A program made the translations under genes and the position numbers. Source: Collinsella sp. (lineage in GTDB: Bacteria; Actinomycetota; Coriobacteriia; Coriobacteriales; Coriobacteriaceae). Taken from it: a stretch of DNA of 64,000 bases. Below, piece after piece: positions 1 to 8,338 of the stretch (position 1 is the stretch's first letter; each line of letters opens with the position of its first letter). The DNA lies in assembly GCA_019414345.1 (NCBI GenBank), contig DXMF01000002.1, positions 1 through 64,000 on the forward strand, in the 5' to 3' direction. The notes under the pieces were generated by a model that was given only the letters and a program-made list of their open reading frames with translations, did no database searches and was not told where the DNA came from.

Positions 1-117
1 GCAAGGCGGGGCCGAGGCCGCCTCGATCAATTTGCGAAAGAATCTTGACGGTACCGCGCAAGCAGAAGAAGAGCAAGAAGAAGCGGTAGGCCGGCCGACA
101 CCGAAGGCGCCTCGTCC

Positions 118-157
118 CGCGCCCGATTCCGGGCCGGGGCGCCTGGAATCGGGCGCG
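118..157 (-). terminator. GC-rich hairpin beyond the ABC operon
   Basis: A 13-bp perfect inverted repeat (118-130 with 145-157, arm CGCGCCCGATTCC) closes a further G/C-rich inner stem. It lies 37 bases past the last gene of the leftward operon, where a terminator would be expected, but no clear T-run follows on the minus strand. The first 117 bases of the window show no gene I can support. Confidence 0.35.
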
Positions 158-194
158 CGTACCGCCAATGGACCCGTTTTGCCTTGCTCTCGAG

Positions 195-854
195 CTATTT
201 CACTTCAAACCTTAAGAGCCTCCGCTCCGGCAGATCGGTCATCTTCATCGTGTAAGTCCCGGGAAATGCTTTCTCAAAACGGACGGTCTCGTAACCTTCG
301 AAATAGTCGTTGGTGTTCTGCATCATAAATGGGACGAGCAACTCGTTTTCTGCCCCAACCTCCACGGCAAACGCAGCAGAGCCGCCAAGGACCGGCATGG
401 CTTGCGTTATCAGATCGGTATTGACTACAAAATCATAGTTTGGCGCAGACTCCGGAACCAGATGCCAAACATACGCTTTGATTCCACCGTCGATATTATC
501 CCTATTTCTGACACGCATCTTTACGGCGATAACGCACGTGATGTCGGCATCCTTCAGTCTCGTTTTCGTATCCACGGTGCCATATTTTGAATAATCGTCA
601 TGTGCTCGTTTGAGATACTCGCGCGGCGTGAGCAACTCTGCCCCGTCTATGCAAAACGAATACCCATCAGTCACCACATCCTTCGACCCCAGAAACGCTC
701 CATCCATCGAGAGCCATTCGCCCTCCGCGTAATATTTCTCAGGAATGACCGTCCGGTTCCCGTTAACGACGCTCACCCTCATGCCCGCAAGGCCGGCAGC
801 AGCACAGCAAAAAAGCGCGAGCGCCGATCTTCTCGTCCACAGGGTCTTCTTCAT
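195..854 (-). CDS. membrane-anchored extracellular protein at the end of an ABC operon (DUF5028-like?)
   Basis: The product is about 219 residues. It begins MKKTLW and has one hydrophobic segment (about residues 10-25) that could be a signal anchor or uncleaved signal peptide; no lipobox is seen. The rest is a soluble beta-rich domain with a conserved-looking YEGYETVRFEKAFPG stretch near the end, presumably outside the cell. A GTG nine bases earlier (863) overlaps the ATPase stop as GTGA and is an alternative start. It is the last gene after an ABC ATPase and two permeases. Small proteins of DUF5028 type sit in similar ABC loci of Firmicutes, and the likeness here is from memory only. Function unknown. 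Confidence 0.7.
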   Translation of the reverse strand: MKKTLWTRRSALALFCCAAAGLAGMRVSVVNGNRTVIPEKYYAEGEWLSMDGAFLGSKDVVTDGYSFCIDGAELLTPREYLKRAHDDYSKYGTVDTKTRLKDADITCVIAVKMRVRNRDNIDGGIKAYVWHLVPESAPNYDFVVNTDLITQAMPVLGGSAAFAVEVGAENELLVPFMMQNTNDYFEGYETVRFEKAFPGTYTMKMTDLPERRLLRFEVK

Positions 855-859
855 CGCGC

Positions 860-1504
860 TCACGACCTTTCCCGAACTTTCACAACGGCACCGTCGCGCA
901 TGCAGTAAACCCGATCGGCCAGTTCCTCGAGCACCTCTCCGTCATGGCTGGACAGAAGGACCTCACGACCCGTTGATGCCGCCATCGCCACAACGCGCTT
1001 GAGCATTTCAACGCCCGCTTCGTCGAGGGCGTTCGTTGGCTCATCGAGAACAAGCAGCTTCGGCTTCTCCATAATTGCCGCAGCTATCCCCAGACGCTGC
1101 TTCATCCCAAGCGAGTATGCTCGGAACTTCTTTTTTTCGTCTGCATCGAGCCCCACGAGCCGCAGGGCAGAGCGAATGTCCTCGGGGGTGGCAACGCCCT
1201 TGATCTGAGCGATGAGCTTCAGATTGTCGTAGCCAGACAGATATCCCAAAAAGGAAGGCGCCTCGATCAACATCCCCAGACTCGGCGGGAACGAGATGTC
1301 CGCCCCAAGCCTTTGGCCATCGATAGAGATTTCGCCTTCGGTAGGCTTGATCAACCCGCAAACCGCTCGCATGAGCATGGTCTTACCCGAACCGTTTATC
1401 CCCTGAAGCCCGACCACAGTCCCAGGGTCAACCTCGATGGACACGTTGCGCAGGACATCGTTTTTACCCATGCGCTTCGATACGCCCCTTACGATCACAC
1501 TCAT
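860..1504 (-). CDS. ABC transporter ATP-binding protein
   Basis: This is the ATPase of an ABC exporter, energising the two permeases encoded just upstream. Its 214 residues carry a Walker A motif (GINGSGKT, about residue 35), a signature-like YSLGMKQRLGIA and a Walker B LLVLDEPTNALD followed by the switch His in LSSHD. The length and the single domain fit the bacitracin/lantibiotic-immunity type of ATPase. The ATG at 1504 overlaps the permease stop as ATGA and has GGGG upstream, so I prefer it to the longer open frame. Translation is probably coupled to the permease. Substrate unknown. Confidence 0.9.
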   Translation of the reverse strand: MSVIVRGVSKRMGKNDVLRNVSIEVDPGTVVGLQGINGSGKTMLMRAVCGLIKPTEGEISIDGQRLGADISFPPSLGMLIEAPSFLGYLSGYDNLKLIAQIKGVATPEDIRSALRLVGLDADEKKKFRAYSLGMKQRLGIAAAIMEKPKLLVLDEPTNALDEAGVEMLKRVVAMAASTGREVLLSSHDGEVLEELADRVYCMRDGAVVKVRERS

Positions 1505-2337
1505 ATCTTGTCCCCCTTTTCTATAAGGTCGGCCCTTCGAAACCACAGTCCACCCAACGATAGGCATAACGACATAAGCCCAATTGATGACAAGACACTC
1601 GAGCCCGCCGCGATTCCCTCTTTGACAATTCCACCCCAGCGCAACAGCATCAAGGCGTTACCCAATAGCGCCCAATGTCGTGCATATGCCGAGCAGATCA
1701 GGTAGCTCATTAAAACCACAAACGAGACTGACGACCCAAGCACAAACCCAACCGCTGCCTGCGCAAACGCAAGCGCCTCAAAAGCAAATAAGAGACCTAT
1801 GAAAAACGGCAGCGCATCTGCCTCGGCAGCTTTGAGAAACCACGGCGCCAAATTAGCCAGTTGAAGCGACTCACCATGAATGACCGCGCTGAACGAGGAG
1901 CTCACCACCAAGCTCCAAATCACAACAGAGCAAACCACCACGAGCAGCGAAAATGCTGTTATCGCCGCCACTGAGATAAAACGCGAGACCCACCAAAGGG
2001 TTCTCGCCCGGCATCGGACAAGCGTTTGCAAACCAAACCCGTGCAACGATTCGGCGGGATAATCGAGTGTTGTATAGAGAATAAGCAGAATGAGAAATAG
2101 CCATCCTAGCGGAGGCACAAACATGACCCCGGGCCTAGGCTCAAACGGAGCAGATCCGGCAAACACGAGCGCAAGATTGTCCGCAAACCCCAAGGCATCC
2201 GTCCTGACCCCATACACAGAAGACAAACCGTAGGCGTACACCAGGTTCGCAACGGTCACTGCCGCAATCGCAATAAAGGTAATGATGTTCTTCTTCAAAA
2301 CGGTCCTCAGGTCCGCGGCGACCAGCCTAAACAGCAT
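1501..2337 (-). CDS. ABC transporter permease (second of pair)
   Basis: A 278-residue hydrophobic protein with about six predicted membrane segments, beginning MLFRLVAADLRTVLKKN. The N-terminal cytoplasmic stretch followed by a helix is typical of ABC-2-like permeases that partner a short ATPase. The chosen ATG overlaps the upstream stop as TGATG and has a GGGAG ribosome site; an ATG eight codons earlier is possible. It probably forms a heterodimeric channel with the other permease. It resembles peptide, bacteriocin or immunity exporters in organisation only. Confidence 0.8.
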   Translation of the reverse strand: MLFRLVAADLRTVLKKNIITFIAIAAVTVANLVYAYGLSSVYGVRTDALGFADNLALVFAGSAPFEPRPGVMFVPPLGWLFLILLILYTTLDYPAESLHGFGLQTLVRCRARTLWWVSRFISVAAITAFSLLVVVCSVVIWSLVVSSSFSAVIHGESLQLANLAPWFLKAAEADALPFFIGLLFAFEALAFAQAAVGFVLGSSVSFVVLMSYLICSAYARHWALLGNALMLLRWGGIVKEGIAAGSSVLSSIGLMSLCLSLGGLWFRRADLIEKGDKI

Positions 2338-3218
2338 CAGACCATCTCCCGCCTTTTCCACGCCCCAGAAAAAGCCAACGAAGCAAGGGTCAATAATATG
2401 ATTTCCGCAAAACCGGCTCGAATGTCTGGCCAGTTATTCAGCGATTCCGACCTGATGCTGTTGAAGATATTGCAGTTAAACCCCACACAAGCCATTACGC
2501 CGAAGATCCAGCCATTTGCAAAATGCCACGCAACCATTAGCAGATACGGGACAATTATCGCTTTGATTCTGCTACGAAACAAAATTGAGAAGCCAGTTAC
2601 AGCCATGGATAAAGTCCCGAGCGTGACCGCATCGAACAGCGTGTATGCAAGCACATATAACAAAGGATGTGAATAAAATAGACCGGAGAAATAGCTATGT
2701 AGGTAAAGCCCTACGTAGGTCGACTCATCGACCCGAGGAAGATACGCAGGAAAAAGCATCGAGACAATCAGGAAATTGACGAGCAGAGGAATGGCAGTCA
2801 CTGTAAACGCGGAGAGGAAAGCAGACAGCACCTTTACGTTCACGTATGCCTTTCTGGAAACGCGCGTGCATATCTGCATGTCATAACCACTCAAACGCTC
2901 AAAGAGGCACGACCAAGATCCGGCCAACATTGCAAGCAGGGGCAGTGCATAGAAAAACACCGACGCAGACAGTGGCGCGTTCGCGCTCACAACAATCCAG
3001 TTACCGAAGCTGCTTTCACGTGTTTGACCGAGATAGTTTTTGGCTTGCATGCCAACGCCGTAACCAAAAGAAAGAAGATTGTGACGTTCTTTTTCCAAAT
3101 TTGCCCACGGCTCCAGCGCAGCAGCTATTGCAACTGCGACTGCAATCAAGAGAGCAAAGATAAAAGCTGGGCGTCTTATCGTTTTCGACAGCTCATATCT
3201 TACGAGCCTTTGGTTCAT
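2337..3218 (-). CDS. ABC transporter permease (first of pair)
   Basis: A 293-residue protein with six or so membrane segments and a large first outside loop (residues about 40-95). It starts MNQRLVRYELSKTIRRPAF, a juxtamembrane start typical of ABC-2 permeases. The start at 3218 is fixed by a strong GGAGGAGG six bases upstream; the frame is open further but without a ribosome site. It is separated by 54 bases from the secreted-protein gene and overlaps the next permease by one base, so the exporter genes form an operon. Confidence 0.85.
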   Translation of the reverse strand: MNQRLVRYELSKTIRRPAFIFALLIAVAVAIAAALEPWANLEKERHNLLSFGYGVGMQAKNYLGQTRESSFGNWIVVSANAPLSASVFFYALPLLAMLAGSWSCLFERLSGYDMQICTRVSRKAYVNVKVLSAFLSAFTVTAIPLLVNFLIVSMLFPAYLPRVDESTYVGLYLHSYFSGLFYSHPLLYVLAYTLFDAVTLGTLSMAVTGFSILFRSRIKAIIVPYLLMVAWHFANGWIFGVMACVGFNCNIFNSIRSESLNNWPDIRAGFAEIILLTLASLAFSGAWKRREMV

Positions 3219-3272
3219 ACGTCCTCCTCCCCCTTCCGACCCAGAAAGCCGGAAGGGAGCCAATTCAAACAA

Positions 3273-3785
3273 CTATGCGGGAAGCTTGCGGAAATGCCCG
3301 ACGCAGTCGGGGCTCCATACACCAATAACAGTGCCGTAGCCAGACTCCGCCCATGCAGTCAGTCGCGCCGCAGATCGCCCGTTCTCACGGACGAGGTTAT
3401 ACATTTCCCACTGTCCCTTGTGATTCGAACGATACGTTCCCTGAGTACAATTCATGCTGCCGCTACCGCTTGTGTTATACGCACCGTCTGTATATAACCG
3501 AAGCGGATTTCCCGTATAACCTTGGATATCCAGATAGAGCGATGAGGAATCATCCTTTTGACGGTAGCCAGTTGCACTCGTCCCGGCACATTGAAAACTA
3601 AATGCCCTATCGGCATTGTTCGTACAGGTCGTAATTCCCGTATCGGCGTTTTGAGTAATGCTAGAAACCTGAGAGGTGTCAAACTCCTCTTGCGCGAACG
3701 ATGCAGCGGGAACCCCTAGGGACAGACCCGCAGCAATCGCCAACCCGACTCCGATTCGAGTAATAGCGCTCCTTGGCTTAATCAT
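3273..3785 (-). CDS. small secreted protein (DUF2712-like, possible exporter substrate)
   Basis: A 170-residue protein with a clear signal peptide (residues 1-32, ending ASFAQE). The mature part is about 138 residues, rich in Ser, Thr, Gly and Tyr, with four Cys (mature-region CTNN, QCAG, NCTQ and DCVG) that could form two disulphides. The late motif GVWSPDCVG and the beta-rich pattern recall DUF2712 secreted proteins found beside bacteriocin-like ABC genes; this is recollection, not a search. The ATG has GGAG upstream. It sits between the membrane LuxR regulator and the ABC genes, which suggests an exported peptide or protein that the ABC system handles or protects against. Confidence 0.75.
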   Translation of the reverse strand: MIKPRSAITRIGVGLAIAAGLSLGVPAASFAQEEFDTSQVSSITQNADTGITTCTNNADRAFSFQCAGTSATGYRQKDDSSSLYLDIQGYTGNPLRLYTDGAYNTSGSGSMNCTQGTYRSNHKGQWEMYNLVRENGRSAARLTAWAESGYGTVIGVWSPDCVGHFRKLPA

Positions 3786-3858
3786 GGCCTTCTCCAATCA
3801 AAAGCGGCTAACAATGCGTCGACGCACAGCAACCTTTGCATGAATGGAGAAAGATGTC

Positions 3859-3899
3859 TGTAAACACTCGCTATTGAGTTGATAATCCAGGCGTTTACA
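3859..3899. promoter_or_regulatory. possible operator, TGTAAAC inverted repeat
   Basis: TGTAAAC (3859-3865) and its complement GTTTACA (3893-3899) are 27 bases apart at the 3' end of the LuxR gene and upstream of the secreted-protein gene. The right arm covers the LuxR stop codon. It could be a site for the adjacent regulator, but the arms are short. Confidence 0.25.
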
Positions 3900-6036
3900 C
3901 GTTATCTACCTGCGATAACAATGAAATAAGCTCTGCTTTGTTCTTGATCTTCAACTGGCGATAGGACGCGGATCGCAGCGCTTGCACCGTAGATGCAGCG
4001 TAACCGACATCCTGCGCAATGGTCTTTGTCGTTGCGCCCTCTGCCGTCATCAACAATATTCGGGCCTGAATATCGGACAGGGCGCGCGACGTAAGCAGAG
4101 CCAGCCGGCGCACGTGAGCTGCTTCGGTGGACCCGTTCGCACGGTACTTCAAGACGGCCTTCTCGTCCTCAACCGAGCGTGCGAGCACGATGTGCGTAAC
4201 GAGCATGGGCACAGACCAGCAAACAATCACCGTTGCCACGACGACATTGACGGCCGAACTTTGCCCCAGCAACGACGCAAGGAACAGAGGCTCGAAAACC
4301 GTCAGATCCTGCACCATGTTGAGCAAGACAACCCAGACAGGAGCCGCCGCCCCAAAGCAAAGCATCCATATCCCAAGCATTTTGCGCTGCGGGCAGCTAC
4401 GCAGCACTATGTATGTGAGCAACATCCCCGTCAGCACCGCGAACCCATGGATTCGCCCCCTAGTGGCCGCATAGATTAAAGTAGCCGCACCTATTGACGC
4501 CAACGGCACGATAGCCCGGACACGGGCATGCACCTTAAACGGACACGGCCCAACAGCGAGCGAGGCCGTAGATGCCACGCCGCACAGCAGGACCGGCGCA
4601 ACCATCAACGGATCGCATATACACCTCCATGCCGCGATATAGACAAAAGACCATTCCACGGCAGACAGCACCGCCCATACGCACGGGCTTCCGAGCCCAA
4701 TCGCCCCATCCGTTCTAGTCAGCGCAGCTTCACGATTCAGTTTTTCACCCGCGTAGTGCAGCGACAGAAGCAATCCGAGACCCAATGCATAGCTTGCGAG
4801 AGAAAAGGCGACTGCCCGCGAAACACCGGATCCCCAATCGCTATCCGCCATTACCAAGGGGCCCGCCGCAAGGAGGATAAAAAATGTTGTGAGCAGGTAT
4901 CGAAACAGCCGGCGCGTCCGAACTGATGTCAACATATCACCAGCATGCCGCTGCAGCAGACCAGACCCTGCAGCATCACCCTCACCCGCGAACAATGCCA
5001 CGAGCTCGCGTGAGCCCGCAACTGATGCCTTCCCGTATGCTCGGTGAAGCGTTGTTCGCACCGTCGATGGCTTCGTATCCGTCTCCCTGGCAATTTCCGC
5101 CGGCGTTTTTCCTTTGAGCAACAATCGAACAAACTGCTCTTCTCGAGGCGACAGGGCAGGGGAAAATACCCCCGCATCGAATGGGTCGGACGTGCGAGGG
5201 GCATCCGAATTGTTGTCCCGTTTCTCCCCTAGCAATGTGCATATGAAGGCGGCAACAGCAATAGCGGACCCCATCGACAGTGATGCAATGACCACGGCAT
5301 CGCTTGCAAAGTATGCCACCTCGACAGCCGGAACAAGGCCAATGGGAACTGCTATGAGCACAGAACGGGCAAACACGTCGCCCTGCCCCCGACCAAAGGC
5401 GCGGGGACAGCAAAGCAGCGGGACCGCAGCCAATACGAGATAGACCAGAGGAATTAAAAGCACGATGCCAATTGATGCGGCCGTTACAGAGGGCATCCCC
5501 CATGGCTCGGGAACGACTCTCCATGAAATTCGACAGCAAAACAGCAGGCAAGACAGGACAACTATTGTTTCTGCAAAAAGCGCGCTCTGCGATCGGCGGG
5601 TCCCCCTTTCGCCGTCCCGCGCCGCCCCCCGTATCAAAGGAGAGCCCGCCGTATCCCAAATTACATATGAGAGGAGCAACGACCCAGTGAGGCACAAGGC
5701 ACACGAAACACGATGCAACAACCAGATCGGTGCAAACACGATTGGAATAGAATCTCCGCGAGCATAGAAGGCCAAGTCGACCCATTCGGGAACCACCGCA
5801 ATAGCAGCAAGGAAAACACCGAAGACGCCAAGGCGACCCGGCCGTCTTATTTCTCTCCCCTTGCGGAGCGCAACACCATGACCAAACGCCGCGAGGCATG
5901 CGCCAAGGATAACGAGCCAGGTCATTGCACCTGATGCCAAGCCGATTGAAGATGAAAACCGGTGATAAGGGGTAACCGCCATTACGATAAGCACAATGGC
6001 GCAGGCAGATGTGGCAAAACGGCGGGAAAAGAGCAT
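3895..6036 (-). CDS. tandem membrane LuxR-type regulator (two TM + HTH halves)
   Basis: A 713-residue protein (727 from the alternative start) that is a head-to-tail duplication. In 727-numbering, the first half has about six or seven membrane helices (20-285) and then a LuxR-type helix-turn-helix (309-365, LSPREEQFVRLLLKGKTPAEIA). The second half repeats the plan, with helices at about 390-635 and a second helix-turn-helix (666-722, GATTKTIAQDVGYAASTVQALR). Membrane LuxR regulators with one such unit are common in Coriobacteriia; a fused pair acts in effect as an obligate dimer. The ATG at 6036 has GGAGG four bases upstream; the ATG at 6078 also has GGAG. It is the first gene of the ABC/secreted-protein locus and probably controls it. 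Confidence 0.85.
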   Translation of the reverse strand: MLFSRRFATSACAIVLIVMAVTPYHRFSSSIGLASGAMTWLVILGACLAAFGHGVALRKGREIRRPGRLGVFGVFLAAIAVVPEWVDLAFYARGDSIPIVFAPIWLLHRVSCALCLTGSLLLSYVIWDTAGSPLIRGAARDGERGTRRSQSALFAETIVVLSCLLFCCRISWRVVPEPWGMPSVTAASIGIVLLIPLVYLVLAAVPLLCCPRAFGRGQGDVFARSVLIAVPIGLVPAVEVAYFASDAVVIASLSMGSAIAVAAFICTLLGEKRDNNSDAPRTSDPFDAGVFSPALSPREEQFVRLLLKGKTPAEIARETDTKPSTVRTTLHRAYGKASVAGSRELVALFAGEGDAAGSGLLQRHAGDMLTSVRTRRLFRYLLTTFFILLAAGPLVMADSDWGSGVSRAVAFSLASYALGLGLLLSLHYAGEKLNREAALTRTDGAIGLGSPCVWAVLSAVEWSFVYIAAWRCICDPLMVAPVLLCGVASTASLAVGPCPFKVHARVRAIVPLASIGAATLIYAATRGRIHGFAVLTGMLLTYIVLRSCPQRKMLGIWMLCFGAAAPVWVVLLNMVQDLTVFEPLFLASLLGQSSAVNVVVATVIVCWSVPMLVTHIVLARSVEDEKAVLKYRANGSTEAAHVRRLALLTSRALSDIQARILLMTAEGATTKTIAQDVGYAASTVQALRSASYRQLKIKNKAELISLLSQVDNV

Positions 6037-6177
6037 ACGGCCTCCATAGCATGTCATTTTATCACTCGATCCGCTCATCTATCTCCATGCCCACACCAGC
6101 CAACATCAACGATTCACGCTAACTCCAATCCGAGCCAGGTCACGGTCCGGCTTTTGTCCGCAGTCCCCGCATCAAAG

Positions 6178-6316
6178 CGGGATGCGGTTTCCTTTTGAGC
6201 GTCGATTTGGAAACTGCATCCCGTTCCGAGTCGATATTCTGGGACGCAGTTTCCGCAGCACACCCCATTCGGAAAGCGTGTCCCAGTATTTGGCCGAAAA
6301 CTGGGCAGCGCTTTCC
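6178..6316. repeat. regularly spaced palindromic array, copy 1
   Basis: Five copies of a 15-bp motif (GGAAACTGCATCCCG type) lie at 6178-6192 (reverse), 6209 (forward), 6240 (reverse), 6271 (forward) and 6302-6316 (reverse). They alternate in orientation with exactly 16 bases between neighbours. Each forward/reverse pair makes a 46-base palindrome such as GGAAAGCG...CGCTTTCC. It lies in the gap between the divergent LuxR regulator and kinase genes (6037-6484). Apart from this array and the -10 at 6391 I see nothing else in that gap. Confidence 0.85.
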
Positions 6317-6390
6317 GGATGAGTCGAGACGGGGGCCAAGTCAGACAGGCCACCTCATCCCCGTTATCCTCCCCACGCACCCGAGCGTGC

Positions 6391-6396
6391 TACACT
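6391..6396 (+). promoter_or_regulatory. -10 element (TACACT, extended TGC) for the kinase cluster
   Basis: TACACT is preceded by TG at the extended -10 spacing (TGCTACACT). No good -35 is seen. It would give a leader of about 80 bases before the chosen kinase start. Confidence 0.4.
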
Positions 6397-6484
6397 AGCA
6401 GCATCTATGCCACCGCGAACGCCGGAACGGGCCGTGCCCGTGCCCGCCGCTCGCAAACGAACTTTAAACGCACGAGGGTTGGCC

Positions 6485-8338
6485 ATGCCGCTTTTCTCGC
6501 AACATACCGCCCGGTTCTCGCCGGACGTTCCCTTGGAGGGCACTAGCTCTCGCGAGCTGCTCAAGCGGTACCAGCCGCTCGAGACGCTTGCGACCGGCGG
6601 TTTTGGCTCCATCGAGATTTGCCGCGACACGCATCTGCGCCGTCGCGTGGCCATTAAGCGCATTCCCCTTATCAACGGCGCCGGCATGCCCGCCAGCGAC
6701 ATCATGGACGTGCTGCGCGAGGCGCATACCGCCGCCATGCTTCAACATCCCAATATCGTGCAGGTTATCGACTTTACGCACGACACCGCCTATGCCTACC
6801 TGGTCATGGAGTATGTCGACGGTATGTCGTTAGCCGAGTTTTTGCATCGCGTGGACGGCCACTCGCTCACCTTTGACGAGGCCGCGGCCATTGCCGACGC
6901 GCTGGGTCAGGCACTCACCTTTGCCCATGCAAACGGCGTGCTTCATCTGGACATAAAGCCCGCCAATGTGCTTATCGACCATTCGGGCAATGTAAAGCTC
7001 ACCGACTTTGGCATGGCGCGGCTGTCGTCCGCCGGCGGCTTTGGCGGATCGCGCGGCGGCACCATCGGCTACATGCCGCCCGAGCAGCTCGATATCGAGA
7101 CCGGCACGGTCGACGAACGTGCCGATGTCTTTGCCCTTGCCTGCGTGATCTACGAGGGCCTGTGCGGCAGTGCCCCCTTTATGGCGGCCACGCCTGCCGA
7201 CTCGCTCGACCGCATCATCGGCGGCGCCACCTATCCCAGCGAACTGATCCCTCACTTTCCCCCGGGGGCCGAGGCGGCGCTCATGAGCGCTCTCTCCCCC
7301 ATGCCGCAAGACCGCCCCGATAGCATTGAGGCATTCTGCGACCGACTCCTTGCCGGCTTAGGAAGCGTGCGCGAAGGCCGTCGCAGCTTGGAGCAGATGG
7401 TGGGCGAACTTTCAGATGACGAGTGCGCGGCAGACGATATGGAGTCGCTACCCTACGAAGATGACACCGTCGAGATCGACCCCGCGCTTGGTTGGGCGGG
7501 CTCGCGCTGGAGCCACGCGTGCAACTACACCATGCGCGGCATCTCAGCGCTCTCATGCGGAGCCTTTAGCTTTTTGCTTATGCAGACAGCCGGCGTCGCG
7601 GCGCTTCCCGGGCTGGTCGTGGCGGCCATCGCGATCGGTGCGGCAGCCGGCCTGGCCCCGCAGATCGGCTCGGCCATCTCGACCGTGGGCTTTTTGGTGC
7701 TCATGGCCAACGCCACCATGCAGGCGCAGGGCATCCTGTCGATGCTGCCGGTCGCGGTCGTTTTTGCCGCCGCCATGTCCGGTTGGTGGATTGCCTGGGG
7801 ACGAACCGAGGCGGCTGCGAGCGCGACGCTCACCTGCGCGCTTGCGCTGGGTTGCCTAACCGGCGACGCCCTCCTTGCCGCCGGAGCCGCCGCGAGCATC
7901 GCGGCGTTTTGGCTCGGCCCGGCAAGCGCAGCGGCGGCCACGGGCATGGGCGCACTCTTTGCCCGCCTTGCTGCAGCGGCTCTCTCTGCGGGAGGCGTAC
8001 TGGGGCTTAGCAATGTCGTCGCAGCGCTGGGAGACGCGCTCCTTCTCACTGCAATCGTGCTGGTTGCAGCAATAGCCGCGGCAACATCGCTGCTGCTCAA
8101 TGCCCATGCCAAGCGCGCCGAGCAGGGGTCAAACCTCGCCGCCATCGTCGCAATTGCCGTCGCCGGTATCGGCTCGGCCGTATCGTTTTGTCTTGCACAC
8201 CATATGGAAATTGCCAGCCTTGCGGGCACGGTCGTCGCCAAGGCGGCGGTTGCGGGAATCCTATCCTCTATAATCGTTGGGATATGCCTGTATTTGCTCG
8301 GATACCAAAGAACCTATACGGAGAGTGATCTTTCGTGA
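6485..8338 (+). CDS. membrane Ser/Thr protein kinase (PknA-position, polytopic tail)
   Basis: A 617-residue protein with a Hanks-type kinase domain (about residues 20-290). The glycine loop TGGFGS, VAIK lysine K58, the catalytic loop HLDIKPAN with D156, the DFG motif and a PPEQL activation-loop end are all present. The usual Arg of HRD is Leu, so it is a non-RD kinase. A long C-terminal region (about 350-610) holds around eight hydrophobic helices in place of a single anchor and sensor. It is the first gene of the cell-division and cell-wall signalling cluster, in the place pknA takes in other actinobacteria. The start at 6485 has GAGGG upstream. Its stop overlaps the next start as GTGA. Confidence 0.9.
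   Translation: MPLFSQHTARFSPDVPLEGTSSRELLKRYQPLETLATGGFGSIEICRDTHLRRRVAIKRIPLINGAGMPASDIMDVLREAHTAAMLQHPNIVQVIDFTHDTAYAYLVMEYVDGMSLAEFLHRVDGHSLTFDEAAAIADALGQALTFAHANGVLHLDIKPANVLIDHSGNVKLTDFGMARLSSAGGFGGSRGGTIGYMPPEQLDIETGTVDERADVFALACVIYEGLCGSAPFMAATPADSLDRIIGGATYPSELIPHFPPGAEAALMSALSPMPQDRPDSIEAFCDRLLAGLGSVREGRRSLEQMVGELSDDECAADDMESLPYEDDTVEIDPALGWAGSRWSHACNYTMRGISALSCGAFSFLLMQTAGVAALPGLVVAAIAIGAAAGLAPQIGSAISTVGFLVLMANATMQAQGILSMLPVAVVFAAAMSGWWIAWGRTEAAASATLTCALALGCLTGDALLAAGAAASIAAFWLGPASAAAATGMGALFARLAAAALSAGGVLGLSNVVAALGDALLLTAIVLVAAIAAATSLLLNAHAKRAEQGSNLAAIVAIAVAGIGSAVSFCLAHHMEIASLAGTVVAKAAVAGILSSIIVGICLYLLGYQRTYTESDLS

Noticed and set aside
32..328. 98-codon plus-strand frame at the left edge
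   Set aside because: It runs antisense over the 3' end of a supported gene, starts with TTG without ribosome site, and includes the hairpin at 118-157.
3859..3899. CcpA-like or other defined global-regulator site
   Set aside because: The TGTAAAC arms are too far apart for a cre site; kept only as a weak unspecific operator candidate.
6147..6316. CRISPR array
   Set aside because: Repeats alternate in orientation, spacers are 16 bases, and no cas gene is near; the layout does not fit any CRISPR type.
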